From Neonectria sp. B-13 (taxonomy: Eukaryota; Ascomycota; Sordariomycetes; Hypocreales; Nectriaceae), in contig NOKP01000002.1 in assembly GCA_002682825.1 (NCBI GenBank), positions 2,759,063 to 2,823,062 of the forward strand: a stretch of 64,000 nt of DNA. Reading direction: 5' to 3'. Every line of letters begins with the position of its first letter. The first letter of the stretch is position 1. The position numbers and the translations under genes are program-made. The notes under the pieces are model-generated. The model was not told where the DNA came from and ran no database searches. It saw nothing but the letters and a program-made list of their open reading frames with translations. This document shows, in pieces, positions 21,928 through 34,149 of this stretch.

Positions 21928-24900
21928 ATGGATCAAAGCGCTGGTTCTACGGCGTCTATCGCCACTGCATCTCAGCAACCCGCTCCGGCCTCTGCTCAGC
22001 AAGACGATGATGGCAGAGATGATCCCAATCCCAAGAGAACCAATGTCAGAAAGCGGACAAAGACAGGATGTCTTAGTAAGTGAAAAGCCCCATTCACACA
22101 AAAAGCGCCTGGTTGATGGAAATGCTAACCCAGCCTGCAATGTAAAGCCTGTCGCAGAAGGCGCATCAAATGTGACGAGGGCAGACCAACGTGCAACAAC
22201 TGCATCAAATCCAAGCGGCAATGCGAAGGATACAGCCAGCGCGTCATCTTCAAAGATCCCATGGGCTCTATGCAGGGTGGTCCGTTTGGGCCAGCCCTGT
22301 ACCCTCCAGGATCACATCTTGTCAGCCAGATGCAGGGCAAGACTTCATCACAAGGACCGTTGCCCATTATTGCTCCCAAACCCCCCTCCTTTGCTTATCA
22401 TGGACATGACAATGCACCTTATGGACACTATACTCAGGGGCAGGCCGTTCCAGCAGTGTATGACTTCAGTCCGACCCAAGCAGTGCCACCACCATATCCG
22501 CAATCCAACAACATGGTACCACCTCAACCTCCTGCCGGGTATGTCAAAATCAACCATGATCCTCGGCCTCACCACTTTGGACCGCCTCCCAACGTACAGG
22601 ACAGTGATGCCTACTCGTCTGTCCGGCGGCCGACGATGCCCGATGGGCCCGACGAAAACCGAGATGATCGTGCTGGGACAGTCCACGAGCAATTTTCGGC
22701 CTACGACCCGCCGGACGACGATACCTCTATGGGAGAATCAGACGACGAGACCCGAGATCCTCGAGAGATCTTGGGTCCCATGGTGAAGCAGTTCAATGGG
22801 TCTTGGGATATGAACGGCACCCAGGTCCGGGCCTTTTCTGCATTTGCGAAATGTAACGTGCTTTCGGAATACACGGCTTCTGCCCAAATATCGGAACTAA
22901 AGGACCCCAGAATGCTGGCCATATTCATGCATTTCATCCAGGTTACGGGCCCGAGCATGTCACTATATGAACGGCATCCATTCGATAATGGAGGCGAAGA
23001 CACCTACGATCCGACTCCTAGGGGAGCGAATAACCTCTGGAGTTGTGAGTGTATCGCCCTGAACAGAGAGATCCCAAGCTAACATACCGTCAAGATACTT
23101 TTCCCATCATCGCTTTCAACCACCCCGCGCTGCTTCACTCCATACTTGCCCTGGCCAGCTTACAGATCGCTAAGCTGCAAAAGATTCCCGCCACCGCAGC
23201 TATGAAGCACTACCACCTGGCGATCCGCAGAATAGCGAGGAACGTGAAGACGCCGCTGAGGCGAACGCAACCTCCAACACTCGCAGCGACTCTTTTGCTA
23301 GCTTACTTTGAGGTCTGGTCGTCAGATCACACCAAATGGTGTAATCACCTATTCGGCGCAAGGATATTGCTTCGCGAGATACCGTTGAGAGACTTGTCGC
23401 GGAGGTGCTTGCCAATTAAGCGCCTCGCCCAGAGAAAGAAGGACTCCGAGGATCAGAGCCAGATGAGTTCTTTCTTCCCTGGTTTTCGTGTGACTCCCCA
23501 GAGCGAACTGGTTGAGCTCGACTACGACCTCTTGCGAACATTGTCGGGTCAGAATATTACGGCAGAAGACTATGGTCTTGGCGAAGATCAACCCCTTGAC
23601 CCAGCAGCCAGCTTCACATCCGATCGAGATATTGAGCAGTACGAGAATCTGCGAGACTTGTACTGGTGGTACTGCAAGATGGACGTATATCAGAGTATGC
23701 TGGGTGGCACCAAGTTATTGCAAGTTCCCCGTCGTCTACAGAAGCCTCTGCCAAAGCTAACAGGTTTTGAAGTATGGAATACGAATGCTGGACTCAATGC
23801 CCACCTCGCGCATCTATGTCGAAGCTAGAAGCAATGTAAGCAAGCGACTGATTTCTTTTGAAGTTACCTTTAACGCTGACATCTTGCGCAAGATACGGAA
23901 CATACGACCATCTCATGCTCTTACTTGGGCGGCTCACGGATTTCTCTTCCAAAGATGTGTCTCGAAAACGAAGAGCAAGCCGCGCCAAACCTGCTCCCCC
24001 AGGGGCGCCCTCTCCTCCTACATTCGCAGGTATCATGCCCACGGATGGAAACTTCAAGGTCCCGATGGGGTTTACGCCTCCGCGCGATACATCCCCGCAG
24101 AGCGACGCTACCGAGGAGCAGGATCCCGATGCCAACTTTCAGGCGGCGCTTCAGGAGTGGGAGGCCATCAAGGAGGCGTTCGAGGCGTTCGAGAAAAGCC
24201 TAGGGCCCGAGTTCCAGCCTTTAAGACCAGAGTACTCAGATCGAAGAGATTCACCGTTCGGGATGACGCTGCAGTATCGGACTTTCTCGGTCGCAGGAAT
24301 CTGGATGAACTTCTACATGGGCATGATCCACATGTATCGAACGCATCCCTCGATGGCCCCAGCAGCCATGCAGGCGGCCGGCATGTCGGCACACCAGACG
24401 GGAATGTTCTCAAATAAGATTGGACGCATCGCCGCAGGCTTGTCGGATGATTGTAGCCAGATGACCGAGATCAGCACCCTCGTCAGTGCTGCTTTCATCG
24501 AGAGCTGTTTCTGCCTGTTTGTGGCAGCCATAGAGGTATGTCCCCCTCCCCGAATTCACCGGACACTTGATATTGACACTCCTTTAGTTTCGAGACGATG
24601 CTCAGCGGACGTGGGTCGTGCGCCGGCTGCGTGACATCTCGCGACTCACGGGCTGGCAGTCTGCAAGACAGATCGCCGACGGCTGCGAGTCGGCGTGGGT
24701 CAAGGCGGCCCAAATCGGCCGCGGTCCGGAGTACGCCCGCGTGGAGGAAACCGGCGTGCCGATATCTGTCTGGCAGAACCCCCGACGCATCGACCGCAAG
24801 ATCCAAGAGTTCGGGCAAGGAGCTGGCGAGGAGCGACGCCTCGTGCTCGCCAAGTCCGAACGCGCCTCGTATGCTCTGGGGCTACTCGGAGTGGAGCACG

Positions 24901-24935
24901 ACCTTCAGTTCCTAGAGTTGAAGGATGAGGGATGA
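21928..24935 (+). CDS. Zn(II)2Cys6 transcription factor, 6 exons
   Basis: Fungal zinc-cluster regulator of 907 residues. Exons: 21928-22075, 22148-23044, 23095-23719, 23773-23835, 23893-24535, 24588-24935. The binuclear cluster has cysteines at 48, 51, 58, 65, 68 and 75 (C-x2-C-x6-C-x6-C-x2-C-x6-C) after a basic TNVRKRTKTG stretch, and intron 1 cuts the codon just before the second cysteine. Next come a Pro/Gly/His-rich region, an acidic segment and a long helical middle and C-terminal region (for instance FNHPALLHSILALASLQIAK, YGTYDHLMLLLGRL) typical of the regulatory domain of these factors. The intron 23720-23772 appears to be GC-AG: its removal joins MLGGTKLF to MEYECWTQCPP, while without it the frame ends at 23828. 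Target genes are unknown; neighbours give no clue. Confidence 0.88.
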
Positions 24936-25306
24936 AGAGCTAGAGTTAGACAAAGAAAAGAAAAAAGGAAAGAGAGGGAGGTATTGGGGGGGGGGGGGTT
25001 GATAATGCGAGATGAGTCCATGTTTTCCATCTTTGAGTGTGCATAAAGTATCAGAAGCTGGTCCCAGGATCCCAGGAACGCAAGGAGCTGGGAATGTTGG
25101 CATGTTGGCATGTTCTACAAGAGGGGCTTTTTTATAGATATCTGGCACCGTCGCTGTCACTGTCAGTACCCTTACATTAATGATACATAATTGCGAGCCC
25201 GCTCGGGTATAACGCCTTGTGTACGTCTCCCTAGCAAGTAGTTGGGCCCTGATCTTAAAACTCGAAGGACGTTTCTCTATTTGTTCATGTGTAGACCTTT
25301 CTTCTC
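24936..25306. other. Zinc-cluster gene/PUP2 3' intergenic region
   Basis: 371 bases between convergent stops, with an A/G-rich tract and a run of G at about 24988-24999. No gene is seen. Confidence 0.5.
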
Positions 25307-26225
25307 TCAGTTCGCCGGCAGCCGCTCCACAACCGCGGCCATCTCCTCATCTGTGTATATTCTGAAGCCCTTCTCCCGGGTCACGCTCGCAAGCTGCACG
25401 TTCTTGGCGTCTAGTTTCTCCTCCATCACCTGCTTCAACGTCTTGAGGACTAGGGTCTCTGCGTCAACGAGGGTCAAGGACTATTAAGTAGTGGTCAGCC
25501 AGTGTCTAGGAGGTTGTTGATTAGGTGGGGAAAGTGAGGATCTACCTTGTGGTACTCGTTCTGAAGCTCAGCCTGGGCACCCTCAGAGCCAGAGCCAATG
25601 GCCTTGGCATCGTAGCGGTAAAAGGTGCCGCTGGGCTCGGCGTGGAAGAGCTGAGGACCGTCCTCGTCGAAGCCGGCAATAAGCAGGGCAACGCCAAAGG
25701 GACGGCTCATGATGGTCTCCTCGCCGTCAGCACCCTCGCCGAAGCGCAGGGCAAGGTCGCAGATGGCCTGAGTGCAGCTCTCGACACGGAGGTTCTCGTT
25801 GTAGTTGAAGGCGTGGTTCTGGCACTCGACGCGAGCGTGCTCGACCATGGAGCGGGCGTCGGCCTGGAGGCCGGACATGGCGCAGCCGATGTGGCGGTCG
25901 ATCTCAACAATCTTCTCAACCGAGGACGTCTCGAGGAGGGTCGAAGTGACGCGCTTCTCAACGCCGAGGATGACGCCCTCCGAGGTGGCGACGCCGATGG
26001 CCGTGGAGCCGAGCTTGATGGCCTCGAGGGAGTATTCGACCTGGAAGAGTCGGCCTTCGGGGGAGAAGGTGTTGATCCCCCGGTCTGTAGTGGCGAGCGA
26101 GAGAGGTTAGCGAGATGCCAGATGGCTCAGAGCGCTATGGGAGAAGCAGAAGAGGATCGCAGCGGGCACCGGGACAGGCAAAAGGGACGGGGGAGCTTGC
26201 CGTATTCCGATCTTGCCATAAACAT
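25307..26225 (-). CDS. PUP2: 20S proteasome subunit alpha type 5
   Basis: Alpha5 is one of the seven subunits of the outer ring of the 20S proteasome core, gating entry to the proteolytic chamber. Exons on the minus strand: 26225-26201, 26084-25546, 25480-25307; 245 residues, as in the family (human 241). The N-terminus [19 protein letters not shown] contains the proteasome alpha signature region, followed by [20 protein letters not shown]; later [20 protein letters not shown] and the alpha5-type acidic loop [16 protein letters not shown]. The 25-nt first exon ends TACG and the following bases are GCAAGC, so intron 1 (115 nt) must use a GC donor; the acceptor is TACAG. Exon 3 encodes [20 protein letters not shown] and the C-terminus. 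Single-frame calls would start at an internal Met and lose the first third of the protein. Confidence 0.95.
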
Positions 26226-27141
26226 CTTGGCGGTGTTGTTGTCTGGAGGGACGAGAGCGCTCGGGCGGGGAGAAGGTGATGCGAGACGGCGACGAGGGCG
26301 AAAGGTCGAGAGCGAGGGTGTGAAATGGCGGATTGAGCTGGGCCGGGCTTGTAGTCTAGTGGTCTGCGGGTGGGAGACGGGAAGGCGGAGGGAGGGCAAC
26401 GGGATGGACGAGCTCTGGTGGAGTGAACGTGGGAGTTGGAGTTTGGAGTTGCTAGGCAAGCAGTCCGCCTACGTAGCCGTAGCCGCAGCCGCGCCCACAC
26501 CGAACTCAGCGCTGGAGCTTTACTGTGCACAGTGAGGGGCTCCCTGTAACGCCAGGGCTTTGAGTGCTGGCTCGGGCGCGAGCTGTCCCATTGGCCCTTG
26601 CCACAGATGCCAGTGGGGTTTCACCGCCACATCTGTTGTTTCCGAGCTAGCAATCCGAGTTAAGCCTGTTCGGGCGTGCTGGCAGATGAATGCCTTTTGT
26701 ATCCTGAGGCCTTGGTAGAAAGCCAGGGGAATCCCGTTGCTTGACTTGTAGATTCTCCGACCGTGCAATAATCAAAGGGGCCTTGAAATGATCGAATACT
26801 ATCCTCAAGGCTCTTTTAAGAAAAAATCCGACCTCTTTGTTAAGTACGGAACAGTTGATGGTTGTTATCGATAAGATACCCAATCATAGATAGTTACCCT
26901 CTTATCGATCCCAGAAGTCCCCTCAATTTGTGCCGCCGACGCGACAGACACGCCCGACAAGAAACCCCACGTCAATGCTCACGTCGCGCGATTGGGCACT
27001 TATACCAGCGTCAACTTCAACATTCAACACTCAACTCCTCGCGATTCCTCTAACAACCACAACCACCACACCGAGCCCTCCCTAATCTGCCTCCAACAGC
27101 GCTGGAAATCCGAGGGCCCTTTACAGATGTAGCCCGCCAAC
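26226..27141. other. Divergent PUP2/SPC97 promoter region
   Basis: 916 bases between divergent starts. I looked for but did not see a clear proteasome-type PACE element (GGTGGCAAA). A short inverted TTATCGATAAG-like segment lies near 26866-26905. No coding frame is supported. Confidence 0.5.
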
Positions 27142-30056
27142 ATGGCATCCGGTGCACCACGAGCATCGTCCCGAGCAAACGGCCAAGGCGACGACCGGCC
27201 CCGCGTCCCCGCCACCCATGCGAGCAACAGCTTCAAAAGCGAACGCTCCGAGTCCAGCAAGGGACCCTCGCCTCGCCCGGGCGCCTATCCCGGCACGCAC
27301 AAGCGGACGGCGTCGGGCAACCCGCGGACGAGCAACAGGAATGTCGAGGAGCGTCGTTTCGAGGAGAGGAGGGTCACAGAGCGCACCTTTGAGGCGCACC
27401 TGGAGCGAGTGATACCGAGAGCCGCGAGCCCGGATAGGACCCATCGTCGGGGCGGCCCTTCGGAGAGCAGGACAGCGCCGGATGCGCCTCGACACAAGAC
27501 ACCCGAGCTGAATGTCAGAGCAGAACCCCCGCTAGGTATACCCGTTCCATGACCCGAGCTACTCGACTTGGCAAGGCCGCCGTGAGGACTAACTCTTCGT
27601 GAAGCACCATGGAACCCCGAAGCCACCCTACTTCCTCATACCACCGCCCCCTTGGCCTCTCGAATATCGATCCCTCCGCTGGCCTCGACCGTACCGCAGG
27701 CCCCGCAACCGAAACCGCTTGGCGAGCTGAGCCTAGAGCTCCAGGAAGCCGCCATCGTGGAAGACCTCCTCTTCGTCTTCATGGGATATGAAGGACAGTA
27801 CATCAGGTTCGCCAAGGGATACAACCCCAACGAGGAGAGAGACAGGCTGTCCGGGCCGACGTTCAGGATCCTGCCTGGTCTCGACCCTAGCCTACACGAT
27901 CTGACACAGTCAATGTTGAAGACGGCAACGTATTACTCCGCCCTCGAGGCTTTCGTCGACGTCCAGAGTCGCGAGGAGTTTGGCGCTGTCAACCATGCTC
28001 TCTGTGCGTCAATACGAAAGTTACTGCATGACTACCTAGTCATGATTGCACAACTAGAAACGCAATTCCTCACCAGCGAAACATTCACTGTCCATGTGCT
28101 CAATATCCACACCATGTCGACGAGCCAGATGATGCTGCAACTATATTCGCTTGCGCACGAGCTGCTCAAGAAGAACGCGTTGCTGGATGACGAGAGTGAC
28201 GAGTCGGAAGACGATCCGGACGACTATGACAATATCCTCAAGAACTTGCAAGATGGCGGCGAACTCATGCCCGGCAACATGACAGGCAAGAAGATCTGCA
28301 AGGGCGGCGTCGTTCTCGGGCTAATCACGAAACGACTCGAGTCCATGTCAGGCGACCCATCGGCTCGGGCGCTTCTCACGTCCCTGCTCCGAGATGCTAG
28401 CAAGCCATACATGGCCATGCTCAACGAGTGGCTCCATCACGGCGGGATCCATGACCCCCACTCGGAGTTCCTCATCAAGGAGCAAAAGAGCATCAGGCGC
28501 GAGAGGCTCGAACAAGACTACACCGACGAGTACTGGGAGCGGAGATACACCATCCTCGACCAGCACGTGCCGCCGCAACTGGAGGGCGTCAAGGACAAGG
28601 TCCTGCTGGCTGGCAAGTATCTGAACGTGGTCCGCGAATGTGGCGGCGTTGACGTCAGCAAGGTCGTCAAGGACGTGCCGGCCTCGTTCGACGACAGCCG
28701 CTTCCTCGAGAACGTCAACAACGCCTACGCCCACGCCAACGGGTCCCTAATGCAGCTGCTCCTCACCACCCACGCCCTGCCCGCGCGTCTGCGGTCCCTG
28801 AAGCACTACTTCTTCCTCGACCCGTCAGACTACTTCTCCTACTTCCTCGAGCTGGGCGCCTCGGAGCTGCGCAAGCCCGTCAAGTCCGTTAACACCGGCA
28901 AACTGCAGTCGCTGCTGGACCTGGTTCTGCGCCAGCCCGGGAGCATCGTCTCCATGGACCCCTTCAAGGACGACGTCAAGGTCGAGAAGAACGAGACCCC
29001 CCTGATTCGGTCGTTGCAGCGCGTCGTCAACATCACCGGCATCGAGCAGGGCGAGGCGCTCCAGCCCCTGGCGAACGAGCCGACTGAGAAGGATAAGAAC
29101 GCCATCGGCTTCACGTCACTGCAGCTCGACTACTCGGTCCCCTTCCCCGTCTCCCTCGTCATCAGTCGCAAGACCATCTGGCGCTACCAGGCTCTCTTCC
29201 GCTTCCTCCTCTCCCTGCGCTACGTCGAGTCCCAGCTCTCCGCCACCTGGCAGACGCAGACACGCGGCATCGGCTGGGGCCACAAGGGCACCGTCCGCAG
29301 CCTCGAGATCTGGAAGCGCCGCGTCTGGACCCTCCGTGCGCGCATGCTCGTCTTTGTACAGCAGCTGCTCTACTTCTGCACGGCTGAAGTCATCGAGCCC
29401 AACTGGACCAAGTTCATGTCGAGTCTAAAGACCGAGGAGGGCAATGCCGGCCCAACGGGTTCCGGGGGCGTCAACCGGACCGTCGATGAGCTGATGCAGG
29501 ACCATGTCGACTTCCTAGACACCTGTCTCAAGGAGTGTATGCTCACCAATAGCAAGTTGCTGAGGGTATGTGTCCAGTAACCCAACCTCCATCAGTGCCC
29601 CTATCCCCGCTAACCACCCTCCATCTCCAGATTCACTCCAAGCTCATACAGACGTGCACCATCTTCGCCGCCTACACAAGCCGGCTCACTCGCGAGCTCG
29701 AGAAATCCGACCCGGACCTCTCTGGCTTCAGCAAGCCGCCCACGATGACGGCCGACCAGTGGAAGCGCTTCCAGACCACCAAAGCCGCCCAGCGCTCCTC
29801 CACCTCGGCCCATCACGACGCTTCAACCGCGTCCGCCGCCCCGGGCGCCGACGCCGACGCGCGCATCGAGGGCCTCTTCGAGATCATCCGCAACCTGGAG
29901 GGCAGCTTCAGCCGCCATCTACAGATCCTGCTCGACGCCCTCAACCACTACGCTGCCACCGAGACCGTCGTCCTGCTGAGCTTGTGTGCACGCCTGAGCA
30001 CCACCAACCAGGGGACCGAGTACGCGGGCCTGCGCCCCGAGGAGGAGTCTGCTTGA
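27142..30056 (+). CDS. SPC97: Gamma-tubulin complex component 2 (Spc97/GCP2)
   Basis: Core subunit of the gamma-tubulin small complex, which nucleates microtubules at the spindle pole body. Exons 27142-27535, 27605-29565 and 29631-30056 give 926 residues. The first about 160 residues are Ser/Arg/Pro-rich and probably disordered; the Spc97/Spc98 fold begins near QEAAIVEDLLFVFMGYEG. Features pointing to GCP2 rather than GCP3: GTVRSLEIWKRRVWTLRARM followed by VDFLDTCLKECMLTNSKLLR and then IHSKL across intron 2. An acidic DDESDESEDDPDDYDN insert lies near residue 350. Intron 1 has a clear CTAAC branch point and joins to APWNPEATLLPH. Convergent with the SNF2 ATPase gene. Confidence 0.94.
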
Positions 30057-30665
30057 GGCCATAGAGTTCGGCTTTGTGAGAAGTAGTGGTTGCATGACGA
30101 TTCAAGAGTATACGCTGGCTGAAGAATTCAAAAAGTAGGATGGCGTTGGGTGGACTAGAGACCGGGACCGTTGTGAGGATTAGATACCACTGAATTGATG
30201 GATTTAAATGATCACCTACCACATCCTCTCACACTACGGTACATCTGCCGTCGCGTACTCAGGTTGGCTCACAAGCAGAAACCCTAGGTCAATCAATAGT
30301 TGGCCAACAACGCTATGATTTAGAACCAAAGCTATTTTTCTTCTTCCTCTACCATAGCATTGGTTATCTCTCGTCGCCCATGCTATTTCATGAGTGCTAT
30401 GCCTCCAAAACAAAAATCTGCCTCCCATCGCCGGAAAACCTCTCGTGAGAGCTAGGTGTATGTCATTGCCTAATGCAGCACAAACCAGATTCCGTGATAT
30501 CTGCGCTCCGTGGTGATGCTAGTCGAGTCCCCGAACTGACTCTGCGCTAATACAGAGAAGAGTAGATTGGGGTAAAATGAAACGGAAAAAAACCTCCCAA
30601 TGCGCCTACCCAATGCCCGATAAAAGCCTCCCCAAATATCCGTGTAAGTCGGGTATCTTCGTCAT
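30057..30665. other. SPC97/SNF2 3' intergenic region
   Basis: About 600 AT-richer bases between convergent stops. No coding or RNA feature is seen. Confidence 0.5.
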
Positions 30666-33600
30666 TCATTTGAAAAGACTCCGCAGGTCCATCAGCTTTT
30701 GCCTGGCTGCCTCAGCCTTGTCCAGCGCCTTGTTTTGGCCATCCATGCTTAGACTTGCCAGCTTCTTCTTCTTCTCCTGAAGCTCCAGCATCTTTTCTTC
30801 GAAGCTGCCACGCATGATATATCGGACGGTACGCACTGGTCGCTTTTGGCCCAATCGATGCACGCGGTCCACAGCTTGAGCCTCCGCTGCCGGGTTGTAT
30901 TGCGGCTCCATAACGTACACGCTGTTTCCTGATGTCAAGTTGAGACCCAGTCCACCAGCCATGATCGAGACGAGGATAACGTGCACGTTGTTATCCTCTC
31001 GAAATTTGTCCATGGCCGTTGTGCGTGCCGTGCGGCTCATGCTGCCATCGAGCCTCACAAAGGTAATCCCGACTGCGGTGAGAGCGAGCTCGATGAGATC
31101 CAAGTGGGACGTCCAGCCAGAGAAGACGACCGACTTGTAAGGTGGCTCAGTCGGGTTTTCGTCACTTTGCGCTTTTGATTTCAAGAGATCCTCAACCAGG
31201 GCTCGTGTCTTGGTGTGCGGCCCGTCGTACTTGTCGAGCTTCTTTCCCGGATTCTTGACCTTTGCTTTCGCTGGGCCGTCGTGCTCGGCATCTACTTCTC
31301 TTCGATGGACCTGCACGAATGCGTGCTTGACGTAGACATTGCAAACAGGGCAATGGCCACAAGAATCGCCCGGGTTCAACGTCTGTCTCACCCGTTCCTT
31401 GTAGGTCCTAATACAAGATCGGCATATGACATGGAAACAGGGCGTCATGAAGCCAAGAGTATCGTCTTGCCCCTCCACATCAATGTTTGAGCTTTCAATC
31501 GAGCCAAGTTTTCTGCTACACTCAATGCAGGCGTCGTTGTTGGTCTCCTGCATTAAAGTGAACATCTCGTGGGCTTTCTGGTCGGAAAGTGACGGTTTGT
31601 CCTCATCGTCATCATCGTCGTCAATGTCGATGGCCATTTCTGCAGACATTCCTTGAAGTGCTTCAAGATCCGCCTCGTTGAGTAAGTCTTTTCCGTGCGC
31701 ACAAAGCAGCCGGAGTCGCAAGATAGCCTTCAAGATATGGATGTACGTGTTTCCTCCAAGAGCTTTGTCATTAGCACCAGCAAGCACCTTGACACGGTCT
31801 TGCGCATTCTTCGCGAACATGTCGTAGATACTTCGCTCATCCGGGCTGAAATCAAGCCTCACAACAAGGTCCTCGCGTGGAGGCAAGTTGATTTTGTCCT
31901 TCAGGCGGCGGAGTGTGATTGTATCCACAAGAACGCGCAGTTTCGGCACGATCTCAGGATCGCATGCCTTGAAAGGCTCCACAATGTATCGAAGGAATTT
32001 TCCTCGATCGTGAAAAGGGTGCAGACGAAGAAAGGCCAGAAGCGCTGCCAAATCATCCAATCGATTCTGAACAGGCGTACCAGTCACAGCCCAGCGCCTG
32101 TCTGCTTGCAGGCGACAGATGGCCTTGAACTGTAGAGTTGAGTGCTCACGGATCATGTGTGCCTCGTCGAGCACAATTCTGAACCAGCCCATCTGTTCCA
32201 GGGGATATAGGCCGTCCTTACCCTTTCGACGCGAGCTAAGTTCGTTGGAGACGGAGCCGTAGGTAGTGATGACCAGATCGAAAGTAGCAAGCTTCGCTGG
32301 ATCCTTGATCCGATTTGACCCGTGATAGATGTGGTAGTTTAGGGTTCCCGGGCGCATGTGCTGCTTGATTTGCTCTTCCCAATTTGTAACTGTACTGAGG
32401 GGGCAGACGAGCAGCGTGGATTTTACGTTCCGGACCAACGGGGTAAGGTTGAGACTTGGTTGAGAGGCCAGGACATCATGCCTCGATGGCTTCATCTCCG
32501 GTACTTCTGGCTGAATCGGTGCCCGCTGCTCCCACTCGTTTGCAGCATCCGTGGTTGTGACGAGCAAAGCGAGAATACTCAGCGTCTTTCCAAGGCCCAT
32601 CATATCACCGAGGATCCCGCCGCGGGTTTCTGCTGGCGGTTTTGCCTGACTTTGACCGGTGATGACATTGAAGAAGAGGTTCTGGCCAGCCGGTCCAGTC
32701 CTGGTTTGCCAAAAGGACACCATGTTCTTTTCCTGGATTTGCTCATGTCGTGGTTTCTCTTTCGTCATCATGAAGTATAAGCCCTGCCTCTGATGTTTAA
32801 GCAAAGGCGTCGTGATGCTCGGATCCGGGTCTAATTCCAGCAAGTCATCGCTTCTTGTAAGAGAATCGAACACGCCCATAACTTCTGAACGAATCTCTTC
32901 AACGGTGCGGTTGGCATTGAAGGTATTGTTTGTTGTTTGTCCCTCCATGGGATACGTCCTGGGTGCAGGAGGGCGGTACTCCAGGACATGTGGGTTCTGA
33001 ACTCGAATCCCCTTTTGAACCAAATAGGGAGCCAGTAGCTTCTGGTCGTATCTGCTGAGGTGGGCACCCACATTTCGAGCGTACTTGACAGGGCCATACA
33101 TGACAATGTCAAGGGAGTATGATCGGGAGGTTTGCTGGCCAGGCTCTTCACCGGGCCGCTTAGGCTGAGGCGGGATCCGACACTCAGTCCTCAGCCGAAT
33201 ATTGGAGTCGAGCAGGGGAGCAACAGCACGAGCACTTGCAGACTCCACGAGGCCGATGATCTGCCGAGTGTGGTCGTAGGCTTGTATTTTCAGAGAGGTA
33301 TCGCCCACCTGCCTCTTCAGCACAACTTTAATTCCCGGCTGATAGCTTGGCCCCCAAAGGCTCTGCATCCCTGGCTTTGGGGAAGGGACCCGTACACAGC
33401 TCAGGCTCGCCTTGATCATGCCATAACAAACCTCCTCGTCACGAGGGTCTTGTACAACGACAACGTCGTCGTCGTTCCCTAGCAGGGGTTAGTGAAAGCT
33501 TGAGGGTGAATACAAGTAGGGTGTTGTCGTACCACTGGTCAGGTCGACGGTCAAGGCCTGGGAGGCGGTTGAACCGTTGGCTTCCTTCCGTTTGTCCTGG

Positions 33601-34149
33601 ACATATTCTCCCAAGATGCCGCCCCCGCCCCGGGGTGCAGCGTGTGCGTCATCCTGAGAGCTCTCTAGGTCCTCGACCTTGCGCCGCTTGGCTTGGGGGA
33701 CATTCGATCGGTGCTGAACATTATTCATGCGCTCTATCCAGCCCCCCACGCCGTTTGTGTCGTTGCCATAAACGCTGCTAGGAGTTGATGCTCGACTGGA
33801 TGGGCCGGCGGAGGGGATCTCGTTCGGGTTCGAGAACTGGAAAACGACGGAGTTGTTCATGTTGGTGTCATGCTGGATTCTAGGGGAGTTGTGGGGCGAG
33901 GAGAACTGTCGCGAGGTGGGATTCATTGGATCTGGGGTAGTGGGAGTTCGACGGTTTGGTTGCAACAGGGCAGCCGGGTTCCATGACGGAACGGCATTTG
34001 TCGTTCGAGGTGTATGGCCTAGGCAGTGTCAGCGTGGAATGAGCAGCCGAGGGCGGTTGAGTTGCTGGGCATGCCACACGCAGTCTGCGCGTGTGTGCAA
34101 AGCTGGCAGTGCTTAGGCAGAGGGAGGAAAATGTACCATTAGTAGCCAT
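30666..34149 (-). CDS. SNF2-family ATPase with RING finger (Rad5/HLTF-like)
   Basis: DNA-dependent ATPase of 1103 residues; exons 34149-34137, 34018-33533 and 33478-30666. Exon 1 holds only ATG GCT ACT AAT G. Order of domains: disordered N-terminus; a region around 205-265 (WGPSYQPGIKVVLKRQV to RAVAPLLDSNIRL) that looks like a degenerate HIRAN domain; helicase lobe 1 with GGILGDMMGLGKTLS (P-loop near 455) and LDEAH near 604; a C3HC4-type RING inserted at about 815-880 (C-x2-C, C-x-H-x2-C-x2-C, C-x2-C); and lobe 2 with DGSMSRTART, AGGLGLNLT and QAVDRVHRLGQ. This order is that of Rad5/HLTF proteins, which remodel stalled forks and ubiquitinate PCNA. It could instead be a SMARCA3-like paralogue, so no symbol is given. 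Confidence 0.92.

Noticed and set aside
23043..23094. Continuous reading through 23045-23094 in the zinc-cluster gene
   Set aside because: GTGAGT donor and CAAG acceptor remove a segment that otherwise ends at a stop; the spliced frame joins NNLWS to YTFPIIAFNHP.
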